DNA from: Enemella evansiae
GTDB taxonomy: Bacteria > Pseudomonadota > Alphaproteobacteria > Rhodobacterales > Rhodobacteraceae
Length of the DNA: 57,415 nt
Assembly (NCBI GenBank): GCA_017255395.1
Contig: JAFKDC010000028.1
Span: 1-57,415 of the forward strand
Direction of reading: 5' to 3'
This document shows, one piece after another, positions 8,034-21,017 of this stretch. Each line of letters begins with the position of its first letter. Position 1 is the stretch's first letter. Position numbers and translations under genes: made by a program. The notes beneath the pieces were generated by a model, which did not search any database, had not been told where the DNA came from, and saw only the letters and a program-made list of their open reading frames with translations.

Positions 8034-8750
8034 ATGGACGACAACTCACTGCTTGCCGCGCATCTGCGCCCGACCGCCACCCGCCCCCTTCTGGGGCTGA
8101 CGATCCTCGTGGTCGAGGACAGCCGGTTTTCCTGCGATGCCATGCGGCTTCTGTGCCTGCGCTCGGGCGCGCGCATCCGCCGGGCGGACTGCCTGAAATC
8201 GGCGCGCCGCCACCTTCAGGTCTACCGCCCCAGCGCGGTTGTCGTCGATCTGGGCTTGCCTGACGGGTCCGGCGCGGAACTGATCTCGGAACTGGCGGTG
8301 ACCGTCCCGCGTGTCGACGTGATCCTCGGGACCTCGGGCGACAGTTTCGGCGAAGAGGTGGCGCTGGCCGCCGGCGCGGACGGTTTTCTGGCCAAGCCGG
8401 TCCATTCGGTTCTGGCGTTCCAGAACGCGATCCTCTCCGCTCTCCCGCCAGAGCGGCAGCCCAACGGACCGCGTCTGGTGTCGGACGATCCGATCCGCCC
8501 GGACCCGCTGGCCTATCGCGATGATCTTGCCCATGCCGCCGATGTGCTTGATGACCGCGACGACGAACGCATGTTGGCCTATGTCACGCAGTTCCTGCGC
8601 GGTGTCGCGGGCAGCGCCGGGGACACGGTGCTGCAACGCGCGGCGGAGGATCTGGCCGAGGCGCGGGCGCACGGCACGCCGGTGCAATCGACCCTCGCCC
8701 GCGTGGCGGGATTGGTGCAGGACAGGCTGTCCGCCCGCATCGCGATCTGA
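8034..8750 (+). CDS. Response regulator receiver protein
   Basis: The N-terminal receiver domain shows ILVVEDS (acidic pocket), VVVDLGLPDGSG with the phosphoacceptor Asp, GTSGD and FLAKPV with the conserved lysine. The C-terminal half, roughly residues 150-238, is alpha-helical and lacks a recognisable DNA-binding or enzymatic domain, so the output may be protein-protein contact. I chose ATG at 8034 because AGAGGGG then sits at proper spacing; ATG at 8028 is only a few bases after it. No histidine kinase is adjacent, so this is an orphan regulator. Confidence 0.85.
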   Translation: MDDNSLLAAHLRPTATRPLLGLTILVVEDSRFSCDAMRLLCLRSGARIRRADCLKSARRHLQVYRPSAVVVDLGLPDGSGAELISELAVTVPRVDVILGTSGDSFGEEVALAAGADGFLAKPVHSVLAFQNAILSALPPERQPNGPRLVSDDPIRPDPLAYRDDLAHAADVLDDRDDERMLAYVTQFLRGVAGSAGDTVLQRAAEDLAEARAHGTPVQSTLARVAGLVQDRLSARIAI

Positions 8751-8876
8751 ACGGTCCGGGCCGGGTGGACCGGCCCCGGCCACAGGGCCGCGCGGGCGGG
8801 CAATCGGTACGCGCCCCGCCGCCCCCGAACTGTCATGGCTTCAGGGGCCATCGCGCTCTCGAATTACAGGCGGCGG

Positions 8877-8901
8877 GGAACCGGCGGCGCATCCGCGCGT
8901 T
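8877..8901 (+). promoter_or_regulatory. EcfG-type promoter of the hemerythrin gene
   Basis: GGAAC at 8877-8881 and CGTT at 8898-8901 are separated by exactly 16 bases, matching the alphaproteobacterial general-stress sigma factor EcfG consensus (GGAAC-N16/17-CGTT). It ends 40 bases before the hemerythrin ATG. A second promoter of the same layout stands before the YmgE-type gene. Confidence 0.55.
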
Positions 8902-8941
8902 TTCGGGCGAACAGCCATTCTGTCTCGCACAGGGAAAAGCC

Positions 8942-9418
8942 ATGACCGATATCTACAGCGCCATCAAATCCGACCATGACCATCACCGCGCCCTCATGGA
9001 GCGGATCGCCGATACCTCTGGCGCATCGGAGGAGCGCAAGGCCGCATGGGACGAATTCTACCATGACGTGAAAAGCCATGCCGCGGCAGAGGAAGAAACC
9101 TTCTACTCCAAGCTGATTTCCAAGACCTGGGGTCAGGACGCCGCGCGCCATTCGGTGCACGAGCATCAGCAGCTCGACGATCTCATGGAAGAGCTGAACG
9201 AGATGGACATGGCGTCCTCGGGCTGGCTCAACAGGTTCAAGACCCTCCAGCACGACTACGCGCATCATATCGAAGAAGAAGAAGACGAAGTTTTCAGTCG
9301 TGCCAAGGAGATAATCGACACTTCCGAGCTTGAGGGCTACGGCGAGCGCTTCCTGGAACGGAAGCGCGAAGAGGCGGGTCTGATCGAGGAAAAGAAGGCA
9401 GACGCGCTGGAAGACTGA
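8942..9418 (+). CDS. Hemerythrin HHE domain protein
   Basis: The 158-residue protein is a four-helix hemerythrin-like protein. Putative di-iron ligands lie in SDHDHHRALMERI, FYHDVKSHAAAEEETFY, HSVHEHQQLDDLMEEL and LQHDYAHHIEEEEDEVF. HHE proteins bind oxygen or nitric oxide, or help in iron and oxidative-stress handling. The start at 8942 begins MTDIYSAIKSDHD, the usual N-terminus of this stress-type subfamily. It is monocistronic, with an EcfG-type promoter before it and a good terminator behind it. Confidence 0.92.
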   Translation: MTDIYSAIKSDHDHHRALMERIADTSGASEERKAAWDEFYHDVKSHAAAEEETFYSKLISKTWGQDAARHSVHEHQQLDDLMEELNEMDMASSGWLNRFKTLQHDYAHHIEEEEDEVFSRAKEIIDTSELEGYGERFLERKREEAGLIEEKKADALED

Positions 9419-9448
9419 GCCACGGGAAAACCCTGACAAGACAGGGCG

Positions 9449-9482
9449 GGGTCGGGGCCGATGCCCCGGCCTCATTTTTTTT
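9449..9482 (+). terminator. Rho-independent terminator after the hemerythrin gene
   Basis: A GC-rich stem (GGGGC, 9454-9458, with GCCCC, 9463-9467, extended by further pairs) with a CGAT loop is followed by a run of eight T at 9475-9482. It lies about 30 bases after the stop codon. Confidence 0.85.
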
Positions 9483-9527
9483 CAATCACCAATCCAGGCG
9501 GCAACCATGGATTGTGCTCGATACGAG

Positions 9528-9542
9528 TTAATATTTCGTTAA
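9528..9542 (+). promoter_or_regulatory. CtrA-type box
   Basis: TTAA (9528-9531), seven bases, TTAA (9539-9542) is an exact match to the full CtrA consensus TTAA-N7-TTAA. It stands in an AT-rich stretch unlike its surroundings, about 82 bases before the small membrane-protein gene. A GAGTC site, the CcrM methylation sequence, follows near 9563. Confidence 0.55.
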
Positions 9543-9623
9543 ATAATCCGATTGCTGACCCGAGTCTGCCACAATCCAAATGCAGCTTTACGTTGAGTGT
9601 GGCTATGAGCGGAGCTTGGGACG

Positions 9624-9902
9624 ATGGGAACAGACGCAACCTTGTTGATGGCGGTAACGACGGTTTCGCTCTTGTTGCCGCTGGTGGTTATCAAGCACAT
9701 GATGCGGCGAATCCTGCGTCACAGGCACGGTGACGCGGTGGCGCAGAACCGCTTCGAGGCCGGGCGTCTGGTCATCGTGTCCTGCACGGCGGCCTTCATG
9801 CTGGGGGCTGTGCTGATGCTGGGGCCGGGAACCATCGCGCCGGACATGATCGCCTCGGACCACAGCCCGGTCCCGGCCACCATCGTCGCCGACGCGCGGT
9901 GA
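9624..9902 (+). CDS. Small two-helix membrane protein, hypothetical
   Basis: This 92-residue frame has two predicted membrane helices (LLMAVTTVSLLLPLVVI and LVIVSCTAAFMLGAVLMLGPG) separated by a basic loop with several arginines and histidines. I do not recognise a family. The main support for its being real is the membrane-protein composition and the CtrA-type box upstream in an AT-rich promoter-like region. A competing frame on the minus strand at 9603-9863 looks like random high-GC sequence. Confidence 0.5.
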   Translation: MGTDATLLMAVTTVSLLLPLVVIKHMMRRILRHRHGDAVAQNRFEAGRLVIVSCTAAFMLGAVLMLGPGTIAPDMIASDHSPVPATIVADAR

Positions 9903-9977
9903 GCGGCCAGCGAAGCGGCGCAGGACGGACCGGCGGGGCGGCAGTGCCTTTATGACCGGGGAGAAGGGGGCAGCGCC

Positions 9978-10481
9978 CTAGAACCGGAACCCCGGCGGGT
10001 AGTCGTGCTGACCGTCGAAATCGGCCTTGCCGATCTCCAGCCCCGCTTGTCGCAGCACGGCAAATCCCATGGACATGTGGAAGAAGAAATTCGGAGCCGC
10101 GAAGCGGTGCAGGTAGTCCGGCGCGCTCTGGTTCAGGTCGGCGAAGCCCGCGATATGGCTCACCGTTCTGTCCTCGCAGCCCTCGAAATCCGCCCGGTTC
10201 AGCCCGCGCAGACACTCTTCGGCAAAGCCGATCCGCGCCATAAGACCGTCCAGATCCATCGCGGCAGAGGGAAACCCGGGCACGGGCAGACCGATCAACG
10301 GAAAACTGCCCCTCAGGGCGAAGCCCGCCGCACTGGCGAATTGCTGCGCGGCGCTGAACATGTCGGGCGCCAGCCGCGCCTCCAGAAACTCGGCCCGGCC
10401 CCCGGTGTGGTCCAGGATCAGGCGCGACCGGTCGAGGTAATGCAGGAAGACCGGTACAGAGGCGTCGTAGAGCGCGGACAT
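9978..10481 (-). CDS. DUF1993 family protein
   Basis: The 167-residue protein begins MSALYDASVPVFLHYLDR and ends with a LNQSAPDYLHRFAAPNFFFH segment, both typical of DUF1993, a DinB-like four-helix family of unknown function. No signal peptide or membrane helix is seen. Its ATG directly abuts the stop codon of the thioesterase gene, so it is the last gene of the aspS transcription unit. Confidence 0.88.
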   Translation of the reverse strand: MSALYDASVPVFLHYLDRSRLILDHTGGRAEFLEARLAPDMFSAAQQFASAAGFALRGSFPLIGLPVPGFPSAAMDLDGLMARIGFAEECLRGLNRADFEGCEDRTVSHIAGFADLNQSAPDYLHRFAAPNFFFHMSMGFAVLRQAGLEIGKADFDGQHDYPPGFRF

Positions 10482-10883
10482 TCAGGCCTCGGGCAGGGCG
10501 CGCTTGCTGCCGTGGTCGTCCAGCGCGACAAAGTAGAAATCCGCCGCCGTCACCACCACGGCATCCTCGGCAAAGCGCCGCCGCGCGTGGGCCTCGACCG
10601 CGATCCGCATCGAGGTCCGCCCGCGCGAGACCAGCCGCGCGAAGATCGTCACCTCGTCCCCGACCTTCACCGGCTGGTGGAATTTCATGCCCTCGACCGC
10701 GACGGTGGCCGCGCGCCCGCGCGACACGCGCCCCGCGACGTTGCCCGCCGCGAGGTCCATCTGGCTCATCAGCCAGCCGCCGAAGATATCGCCCGACGGA
10801 TTCGTGTCGGCGGGCATGGCGATGGTGCGGATCGCAAGGACCGACCCGTCCTCGGGGTCGGTGACGGGCCGCGATTCGTCCAT
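10482..10883 (-). CDS. YciA-like acyl-CoA thioesterase
   Basis: The 133-residue hotdog-fold protein has the active-site signature NPSGDIFGGWLMSQMDLA followed by a KFHQPVKVGDEV strand. It hydrolyses acyl-CoAs, with relatives (YciA) preferring a broad range of medium and short chains. Length is typical of a single hotdog domain. It lies 4 bases downstream of aspS and abuts the DUF1993 gene, so all three are probably one transcript. Confidence 0.88.
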   Translation of the reverse strand: MDESRPVTDPEDGSVLAIRTIAMPADTNPSGDIFGGWLMSQMDLAAGNVAGRVSRGRAATVAVEGMKFHQPVKVGDEVTIFARLVSRGRTSMRIAVEAHARRRFAEDAVVVTAADFYFVALDDHGSKRALPEA

Positions 10884-10887
10884 CGCC

Positions 10888-12669
<1,782 letters not shown>

Positions 12670-13010
12670 ATCAGTGTCCCCGAGAGAATTCCGGGCCGGT
12701 CAACCAAGGCGCGGCGGCAAAGTCAAGCTGTGCGTGCCCGGACGGGCCGTTTGCAGCCTGTTCCGGACGCCCCGTTTCCGGCGATTCGCAGCCTGCGACG
12801 GCCCGGTTTTCGCCTCGGCGCCGGGGGCTTGGACCGGCCGCGCCCGGTTGTGCGGGCGAAGACAGCCCCCTCCCCACCGCGAGGACGCGCCGCCGCGCCG
12901 CGACCGTTTCGGGCCGGATATTCGTCATGGGCGGCCTCGTGCCCTGGCCCGGTCCCGCAGATGTCGGGCCGGTTTCCGTGAAATTCCCGTGTCAGGGCCG
13001 GGACGAGGGC
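12670..13010. other. Intergenic stretch between aspS and carB
   Basis: This GC-rich stretch between two divergent housekeeping genes contains short open frames on both strands (for example 12671-12928, minus) but none with family-like composition or a good ribosome site. I see no RNA gene. It should hold the aspS promoter and the upstream part of the carB control region. Confidence 0.5.
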
Positions 13011-13038
13011 TTGCACCGGCAGGGTGCATGTCTATAAC
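13011..13038 (+). promoter_or_regulatory. Sigma-70-type promoter of carB, followed by a hairpin
   Basis: TTGCAC (13011-13016) and TATAAC (13033-13038) are separated by 16 bases. A hairpin, CCCGCAA (13038-13044) with TTGCGGG (13049-13055), begins at the -10 box and would lie at the transcript's 5' end. The leader to the carB ATG would be about 70 bases. Confidence 0.5.
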
Positions 13039-13115
13039 CCGCAACAATTTGCGGGCCGGGCTGTCGCGGCCCTGCTGCCCCCTGCCCGAAACGCGCCGTC
13101 AGACGAGGTCACCCC

Positions 13116-16463
<3,348 letters not shown>

Positions 16464-16519
16464 GGGCGGCGCGTCCGTCCAGCATCAGGCGTGCGACGAC
16501 CCGACATTGTAAATGCAAC

Positions 16520-16558
16520 AAGGGCGGCCCGGTCTATCTGTGCCGCCCTTCGCTTTTT
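16520..16558 (+). terminator. Rho-independent terminator after carB
   Basis: AAGGGCGGC (16520-16528) pairs perfectly with GCCGCCCTT (16542-16550) and is followed by CGCTTTTTC. It lies between the carB stop and the convergent collagen-like gene. Confidence 0.85.
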
Positions 16559-16561
16559 CGG

Positions 16562-17398
16562 TCAGGAGTAGGGGACGTTGCGCCAGCTGATCTTGCTGCT
16601 GCCACCGAGTTCGAGCAGAAGCACACCTTCAGCGTTGTCGGTAACACTGAAGACAACGTCATATCGTGAAGGGATGCCGGCGATCAGGGGCACCTTGACC
16701 CAGCTGCCTGAACTGTCACCCGCCAATGTGATTCTGGAAGCTGTCGCGAAAGACCCATCTGACAATGCGATTCTGTTGTAATCCGCATGGTTGGAGAACG
16801 TCAGGTCTTCATCCGGTGTCAGTATAAACGAGCACTGGATCTTTCCACCGCCGTTCTTGCAGCCCAGCAACTCGGTTTTGGATCCGCCCCAATACTGCGC
16901 CGGAAAATCGCTTTCGAAATTCGCGGAGATCTGGATCGGGCGCGTCGGATCGCCGGTTCCGTCGCTCGTTCCGGCAGCCCCCGCCGGCCCCTCTGCGCCT
17001 TGTGGCCCTGCCGGTCCGCGCTCTCCACGTGGCCCGCGCAGGACATCCGCGTAGTCGCGCGCAAGGATTTCCGCGACCTGCTCTGCCGAGGCAGAGCCAC
17101 CGCTTGACGGGCGGTTCTCCAGTGCCTTCAGCCGGTCTGCGATTTCATCCAGTTCCGCGCGAACCACGGCATTCTGGGTGATGCTCGCGACACTTTCCAG
17201 TCGTTGGGTCAGGGTCTTCAAGTCTGTCGCCGCATCCTCCAGCTTGGTTGTGCTGTTCTGAATGCTCATCTCGTTTGCACGGATGCGTTCAGCGTAGGCG
17301 GCGACACCCGAGTCCGACTGCTGCTGATAGGTGGCATAGGATATGAGAACCGCGCCACCTGTGGCAGCCCCGGCCGCGGCCGCCTTCAACCAATCCAT
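16562..17398 (-). CDS. Membrane-anchored collagen-like repeat protein, hypothetical
   Basis: The protein (278 residues from ATG 17398) has an N-terminal membrane helix (AAAAGAATGGAVLISYATY), then a helical, probably coiled-coil region with MSIQNSTTKLEDAATDLKTLTQRLESV. A run of seven Gly-X-Y triplets (GPRGERGPAGPQ and on) follows, then a beta-rich C-terminal domain of about 130 residues. This layout, coiled coil plus collagen stalk plus head, is that of a trimeric surface or periplasmic fibre. I chose ATG 17398 because AGGAGG lies 12 bases upstream; TTG 17431 would put that site inside the gene. GC is visibly lower than its neighbours, hinting at transfer. I do not recognise the head domain. 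Confidence 0.7.
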   Translation of the reverse strand: MDWLKAAAAGAATGGAVLISYATYQQQSDSGVAAYAERIRANEMSIQNSTTKLEDAATDLKTLTQRLESVASITQNAVVRAELDEIADRLKALENRPSSGGSASAEQVAEILARDYADVLRGPRGERGPAGPQGAEGPAGAAGTSDGTGDPTRPIQISANFESDFPAQYWGGSKTELLGCKNGGGKIQCSFILTPDEDLTFSNHADYNRIALSDGSFATASRITLAGDSSGSWVKVPLIAGIPSRYDVVFSVTDNAEGVLLLELGGSSKISWRNVPYS

Positions 17399-17490
17399 CA
17401 AAGCGGTTTTCCTCCTCTTCCGTTGGGTCAAATGAACAACGGCAGGGTGAACCTCGCAACACTAAATTGAACCGGACCGCCGGAGTGTTC

Positions 17491-18213
17491 TCACCAGCGC
17501 CAGTCGAAGGTCCGGATCACCTGCACGCTGACGCGGCCGGAGTCGCGTTCCTGTACCACAGGAGAGTCCGCAATGGAGCCGGTCAGGTGGGTCCAGCCCA
17601 CAGTGCCCTGCACCGCCCAGCTGTCGTTGAAATCGTGGCGGACCGACATCTCCAGCCCGTAAGCGTAAAGCCCGGCGTCGGCGTCATATGCCGCCAGCGC
17701 GGCGCCGGTGGGGACGTCGAAATAGGTGTCGGCATAGGCGTCGTTGGCAAAGCTCAGGCGCGGGCCGACGCGGACCTCGGTGCGCGGGGCGGCGGCAAGG
17801 ATCGCGTCGCCGCCAAGGTCCAGAACCAGCCCGTCGTGGCCGGTGACGCCCTTGCGCAGCGCGCCGAAGATCTCGGCCTGTTGCCAGCGGTAGGACAGCT
17901 TCAGCCCCAGTTCCAGCGCCGTGTCGACATCGTCGATCCCGGCAAGGCGGGAGTAGTCGTCCTCGGTGCGCTCTGACAGCACACGGAAGGACGGGCCGAA
18001 GCCGAAGCCCAGACCGTCGCCGCGGTCGATGTTGAAGAACAGGAAGTCCAGACGGCTGACGCTGCCCGACAGGCTTGGCCCGGCCTTGTAGTCGTCCGAG
18101 CCCTCGTAGGCGGGTGCGGCGCCGACGCCTGCCCCGATCTCGAAGGTCAGCTGTTCGGCATGGGCGGCCAGCGGCAGGGCAAACACAAGGGCGGTGAGGG
18201 CAGCTGTACGCAT
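17491..18213 (-). CDS. MipA/OmpV family outer-membrane protein
   Basis: The 240-residue protein has a signal peptide (MRTAALTALVFALPLAAHAEQ) and a beta-barrel composition. AYEGSDDYKAGP near the N-terminus and the final aromatic TFDWRW match the MipA/OmpV family. Members are outer-membrane barrels; MipA of E. coli is a scaffold for murein enzymes. The start at 18213 is chosen for the signal peptide. It is divergent from gpmI with a 176-base gap that must hold both promoters. Confidence 0.88.
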   Translation of the reverse strand: MRTAALTALVFALPLAAHAEQLTFEIGAGVGAAPAYEGSDDYKAGPSLSGSVSRLDFLFFNIDRGDGLGFGFGPSFRVLSERTEDDYSRLAGIDDVDTALELGLKLSYRWQQAEIFGALRKGVTGHDGLVLDLGGDAILAAAPRTEVRVGPRLSFANDAYADTYFDVPTGAALAAYDADAGLYAYGLEMSVRHDFNDSWAVQGTVGWTHLTGSIADSPVVQERDSGRVSVQVIRTFDWRW

Positions 18214-18389
18214 CGGGCAGACTCCTGGGCGGCGGGCAAAGCGCCCGGTTTGGCTTGGGTTTATCATAGCCTGCGGGCCGGTCCAGAAAACCCCCTGTGG
18301 CCAGCGCTGTTGCCCCGGGCTGTTGCAGGCTCTCCACATCCCGGCGCGCGCCTGCTACACCCCGGGCCAGACAGCACGGAGGGCCGCAC

Positions 18390-19895
18390 TTGAAACCCGT
18401 CATCCTGACCATTCTCGACGGCTGGGGCCTGCGCGAGGACCCGGCGAACAACGCGCCGGTGCTGGCGAAGACGCCGACCATCGACCGGCTGATGCAGACC
18501 TGCCCTCATGCCACCCTGATCACCCATGGCCCGGATGTCGGCCTGCCGACCGGGCAGATGGGCAATTCCGAGGTCGGGCATACCAATATCGGCGCCGGGC
18601 GCGTCGTGGCCATGGATCTTGGCCAGATCGACCTTGCCATCGAGGACGGCAGCTTTTTCGAGAACGAGGCGATCCTCGGCTTCGCGGCCAGGGTGAAGGC
18701 GGCGGGCGGCACCGCCCATGTCATGGGGCTGACCTCGGATGGGGGCGTGCATGCCCATACCGATCACATGCTTGCGGCGGTCAGGGTGCTGACCGGACAG
18801 GGGCTTCGCGTCGCCGTCCATGTCATCACCGACGGCCGCGACGTCGCGCCGCAAAGCGCCGCCGCGCAGGTCGAGGCCTTTGAAAAGGCCCTGCCCGAAG
18901 GGGCCTTTGTGGCCACCGTGTCGGGGCGCTATTTCGCCATGGACCGCGATACACGATGGGAGCGGGTCGAAAAGGCCTGGCGCGCGGTCTGCGAGGGCAG
19001 CGCGCCCGACCGGGACGCGGCTGTCGCGGGGATCGAAGCCTCTTACGAGGCGGGCAAGACAGATGAATTCGTCGAACCCTTCACCGTCGGCGGCTATAGC
19101 GGCTTCGCCAAGGGCGATGGGCTGTTCTTCGTCAACTTCCGCGCCGACCGCGCACGCGAGATCCTCGCCGCCATCGGGGCGCCCGATTTCGACGGGTTCG
19201 AACGCGACAAGCCCGCTCTTTCGGCGTTGCTGGGCATGGTCGAATACTCCGACGCGCACAACGACTACATGACCACGGCCTATCCCAAGCGGAAGATCGT
19301 CAACACGCTGGGCGAATGGGTCGCCAAGGCGGGCAAGACCCAGTTCCGCCTTGCCGAGACAGAGAAATATCCGCATGTGACCTTCTTCCTGAACGGCGGC
19401 AAGGAGCTGCCCGAGCCGCATGAGGACCGTTTCATGCCCAAGTCGCCCAAGGTGGCGACCTACGACATGCAGCCCGAGATGAGCGCGGGCGAGGTGACCG
19501 GCAAGTTCGTCGAGGCGATCGAACACGGCTATGACCTGATCGTGGTGAACTATGCCAACCCCGACATGGTCGGCCATACCGGCGATCTGGACGCCGCCAT
19601 CAAGGCCTGCGAGGCGGTGGATGCTGGGCTGGCGCAGGTGGTTGCCACGCTGGAAAAGACCGGCGGCGCGCTGCTGGTAATCGCCGACCACGGCAATTGC
19701 GAGACCATGGTGGACCCGGAAACCGGCGGCCCGCATACGGCCCATACCACGAACCTCGTGCCGGTGATCCTGTGCGGCGGTCCCGAAGGCGCGCGCCTGC
19801 GCGATGGGCGGCTGGCGGATGTGGCGCCGACGCTGTTGCAGCTGATGGAACTCGATCAGCCCGAAGAGATGACGGGCGAAAGCCTGATCGCATGA
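18390..19895 (+). CDS. gpmI: 2,3-bisphosphoglycerate-independent phosphoglycerate mutase
   Basis: The 501-residue alkaline-phosphatase-superfamily enzyme interconverts 3- and 2-phosphoglycerate using two metal ions. Visible motifs are ILDGWG at the N-terminus (metal Asp), GQMGNSEVGHTNIGAGR with the phosphoserine, HVITDGRD, NFRADRARE and VIADHGNCE near the C-terminus. The start is a TTG at 18390 with CGGAGG seven bases upstream; no ATG fits the conserved N-terminus. Its stop overlaps the envC-like ATG by 4 bases (ATGA). Confidence 0.95.
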   Translation: MKPVILTILDGWGLREDPANNAPVLAKTPTIDRLMQTCPHATLITHGPDVGLPTGQMGNSEVGHTNIGAGRVVAMDLGQIDLAIEDGSFFENEAILGFAARVKAAGGTAHVMGLTSDGGVHAHTDHMLAAVRVLTGQGLRVAVHVITDGRDVAPQSAAAQVEAFEKALPEGAFVATVSGRYFAMDRDTRWERVEKAWRAVCEGSAPDRDAAVAGIEASYEAGKTDEFVEPFTVGGYSGFAKGDGLFFVNFRADRAREILAAIGAPDFDGFERDKPALSALLGMVEYSDAHNDYMTTAYPKRKIVNTLGEWVAKAGKTQFRLAETEKYPHVTFFLNGGKELPEPHEDRFMPKSPKVATYDMQPEMSAGEVTGKFVEAIEHGYDLIVVNYANPDMVGHTGDLDAAIKACEAVDAGLAQVVATLEKTGGALLVIADHGNCETMVDPETGGPHTAHTTNLVPVILCGGPEGARLRDGRLADVAPTLLQLMELDQPEEMTGESLIA

Positions 19896-21010
19896 AGCGC
19901 CTTGCGCTGATCCTTGCGCTGGCCGCCGGGGCCGCGCAGGTGCAGGCGCAGACCGCCGGCGATGCCGCGCAAAAGGCCGCCGAGGCGCTCGAGGCGGCCT
20001 CGGTCCTGTTGCAGTCCGCCGACTCGGGCAATGACCGGGTCGCGGCGCTGACCGATACCATCCGCGCCTACGAGGACGGGCTGACCGCGATGCGCGAGGG
20101 CCTGCGCGCGGCGGCGGTGCGCGAAACCGAACTCAGCCGCAAGCTGGCCTCGCAAGAGGCAGAGGTGGCGCAACTGCTGGGCGTGCTGTCCTCGGTCGGC
20201 GGTCGCGCCGCGCCGCAGACGCTGCTACATCCGCAGGGGCCGCTGGGCAGCGCGCGCGCGGGCATGCTGGTGGCCGCGGTGACCCCGGCGCTGGCGGGGC
20301 GCGCCGCCGAGCTGCGGGCCGACCTCGAAGAGGTCTCGGCCCTGCGCGCGCTTCAGGAGAATGCCGCCGATACGCTGGAAGAGGGCCTGTCGGGCGTGCA
20401 GCAGGCGCGCACAGAGCTGTCGCAGGCCATCGCCGACCGCGTGGACCTGCCGAAACGCTTCTCCGAAGACCCGATCAAGACCGCCATCCTGATCTCGTCC
20501 ACGGAAACGCTTCAGGGCTTCGCCTCGGGTCTCAGCCAGATCGCCGAGGGCGAAGGCGCCGCGCCGACCGATGCCATCGAGGGGCTGCGGGGCACGATCC
20601 CGCTGCCGGTGCGCGGCACCGTCCTGCGGCAGGCGGGCGACCGCGACGCCGCCGGGGTCAGCCGCCCCGGCGTGGTCATCGCCACCCGCTCCGGCGCGCT
20701 GGTCACCACGCCCACCGCCGCGACCGTGCGCTATGCCGGGCCGCTGCTGGACTACGGGCTGGTGATGATCCTCGAACCGCAGGCCGATCTTCTGTTTGTC
20801 TTCGCCGGTCTCGATGTGATCTATGGAGAAGCCGGGCAGGTTCTGCCCGCGGGCAGCCCCATCGGCCTGATGGGTGGAGAAGCGGCGGATGTCCTGTCAC
20901 CTTCGGGTGAGGGGGCTGGCGCCGGGCGTTCGGAAACGCTCTATATAGAGGTCAGAGAGGGCGACGTGCCCGACGATCCGCTGAGGTGGTTCGCAACCGA
21001 CAAGGGATGA
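19892..21010 (+). CDS. EnvC-like murein hydrolase activator with degenerate LytM domain
   Basis: The 372-residue protein has a signal peptide (LALILALAAGAAQVQAQ), a long coiled-coil region (about residues 25-240) and a C-terminal M23/LytM domain. The zinc-binding histidines of active LytM are absent: MILEPQADLLFVFAGLD stands where the active enzymes carry an HxH motif. This is the pattern of EnvC, which does not cut murein itself but activates amidases at the septum. It overlaps gpmI by 4 bases and lies 7 bases before the ctpA-like gene, a common alphaproteobacterial order. Confidence 0.87.
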   Translation: MKRLALILALAAGAAQVQAQTAGDAAQKAAEALEAASVLLQSADSGNDRVAALTDTIRAYEDGLTAMREGLRAAAVRETELSRKLASQEAEVAQLLGVLSSVGGRAAPQTLLHPQGPLGSARAGMLVAAVTPALAGRAAELRADLEEVSALRALQENAADTLEEGLSGVQQARTELSQAIADRVDLPKRFSEDPIKTAILISSTETLQGFASGLSQIAEGEGAAPTDAIEGLRGTIPLPVRGTVLRQAGDRDAAGVSRPGVVIATRSGALVTTPTAATVRYAGPLLDYGLVMILEPQADLLFVFAGLDVIYGEAGQVLPAGSPIGLMGGEAADVLSPSGEGAGAGRSETLYIEVREGDVPDDPLRWFATDKG

Positions 21011-21017
21011 CTCGAGT

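Noticed and set aside
12671-12928. An 85-codon minus-strand frame upstream of aspS
   Set aside because: The composition is Arg/Gly/Pro-rich with no conserved look and it fills a promoter region.
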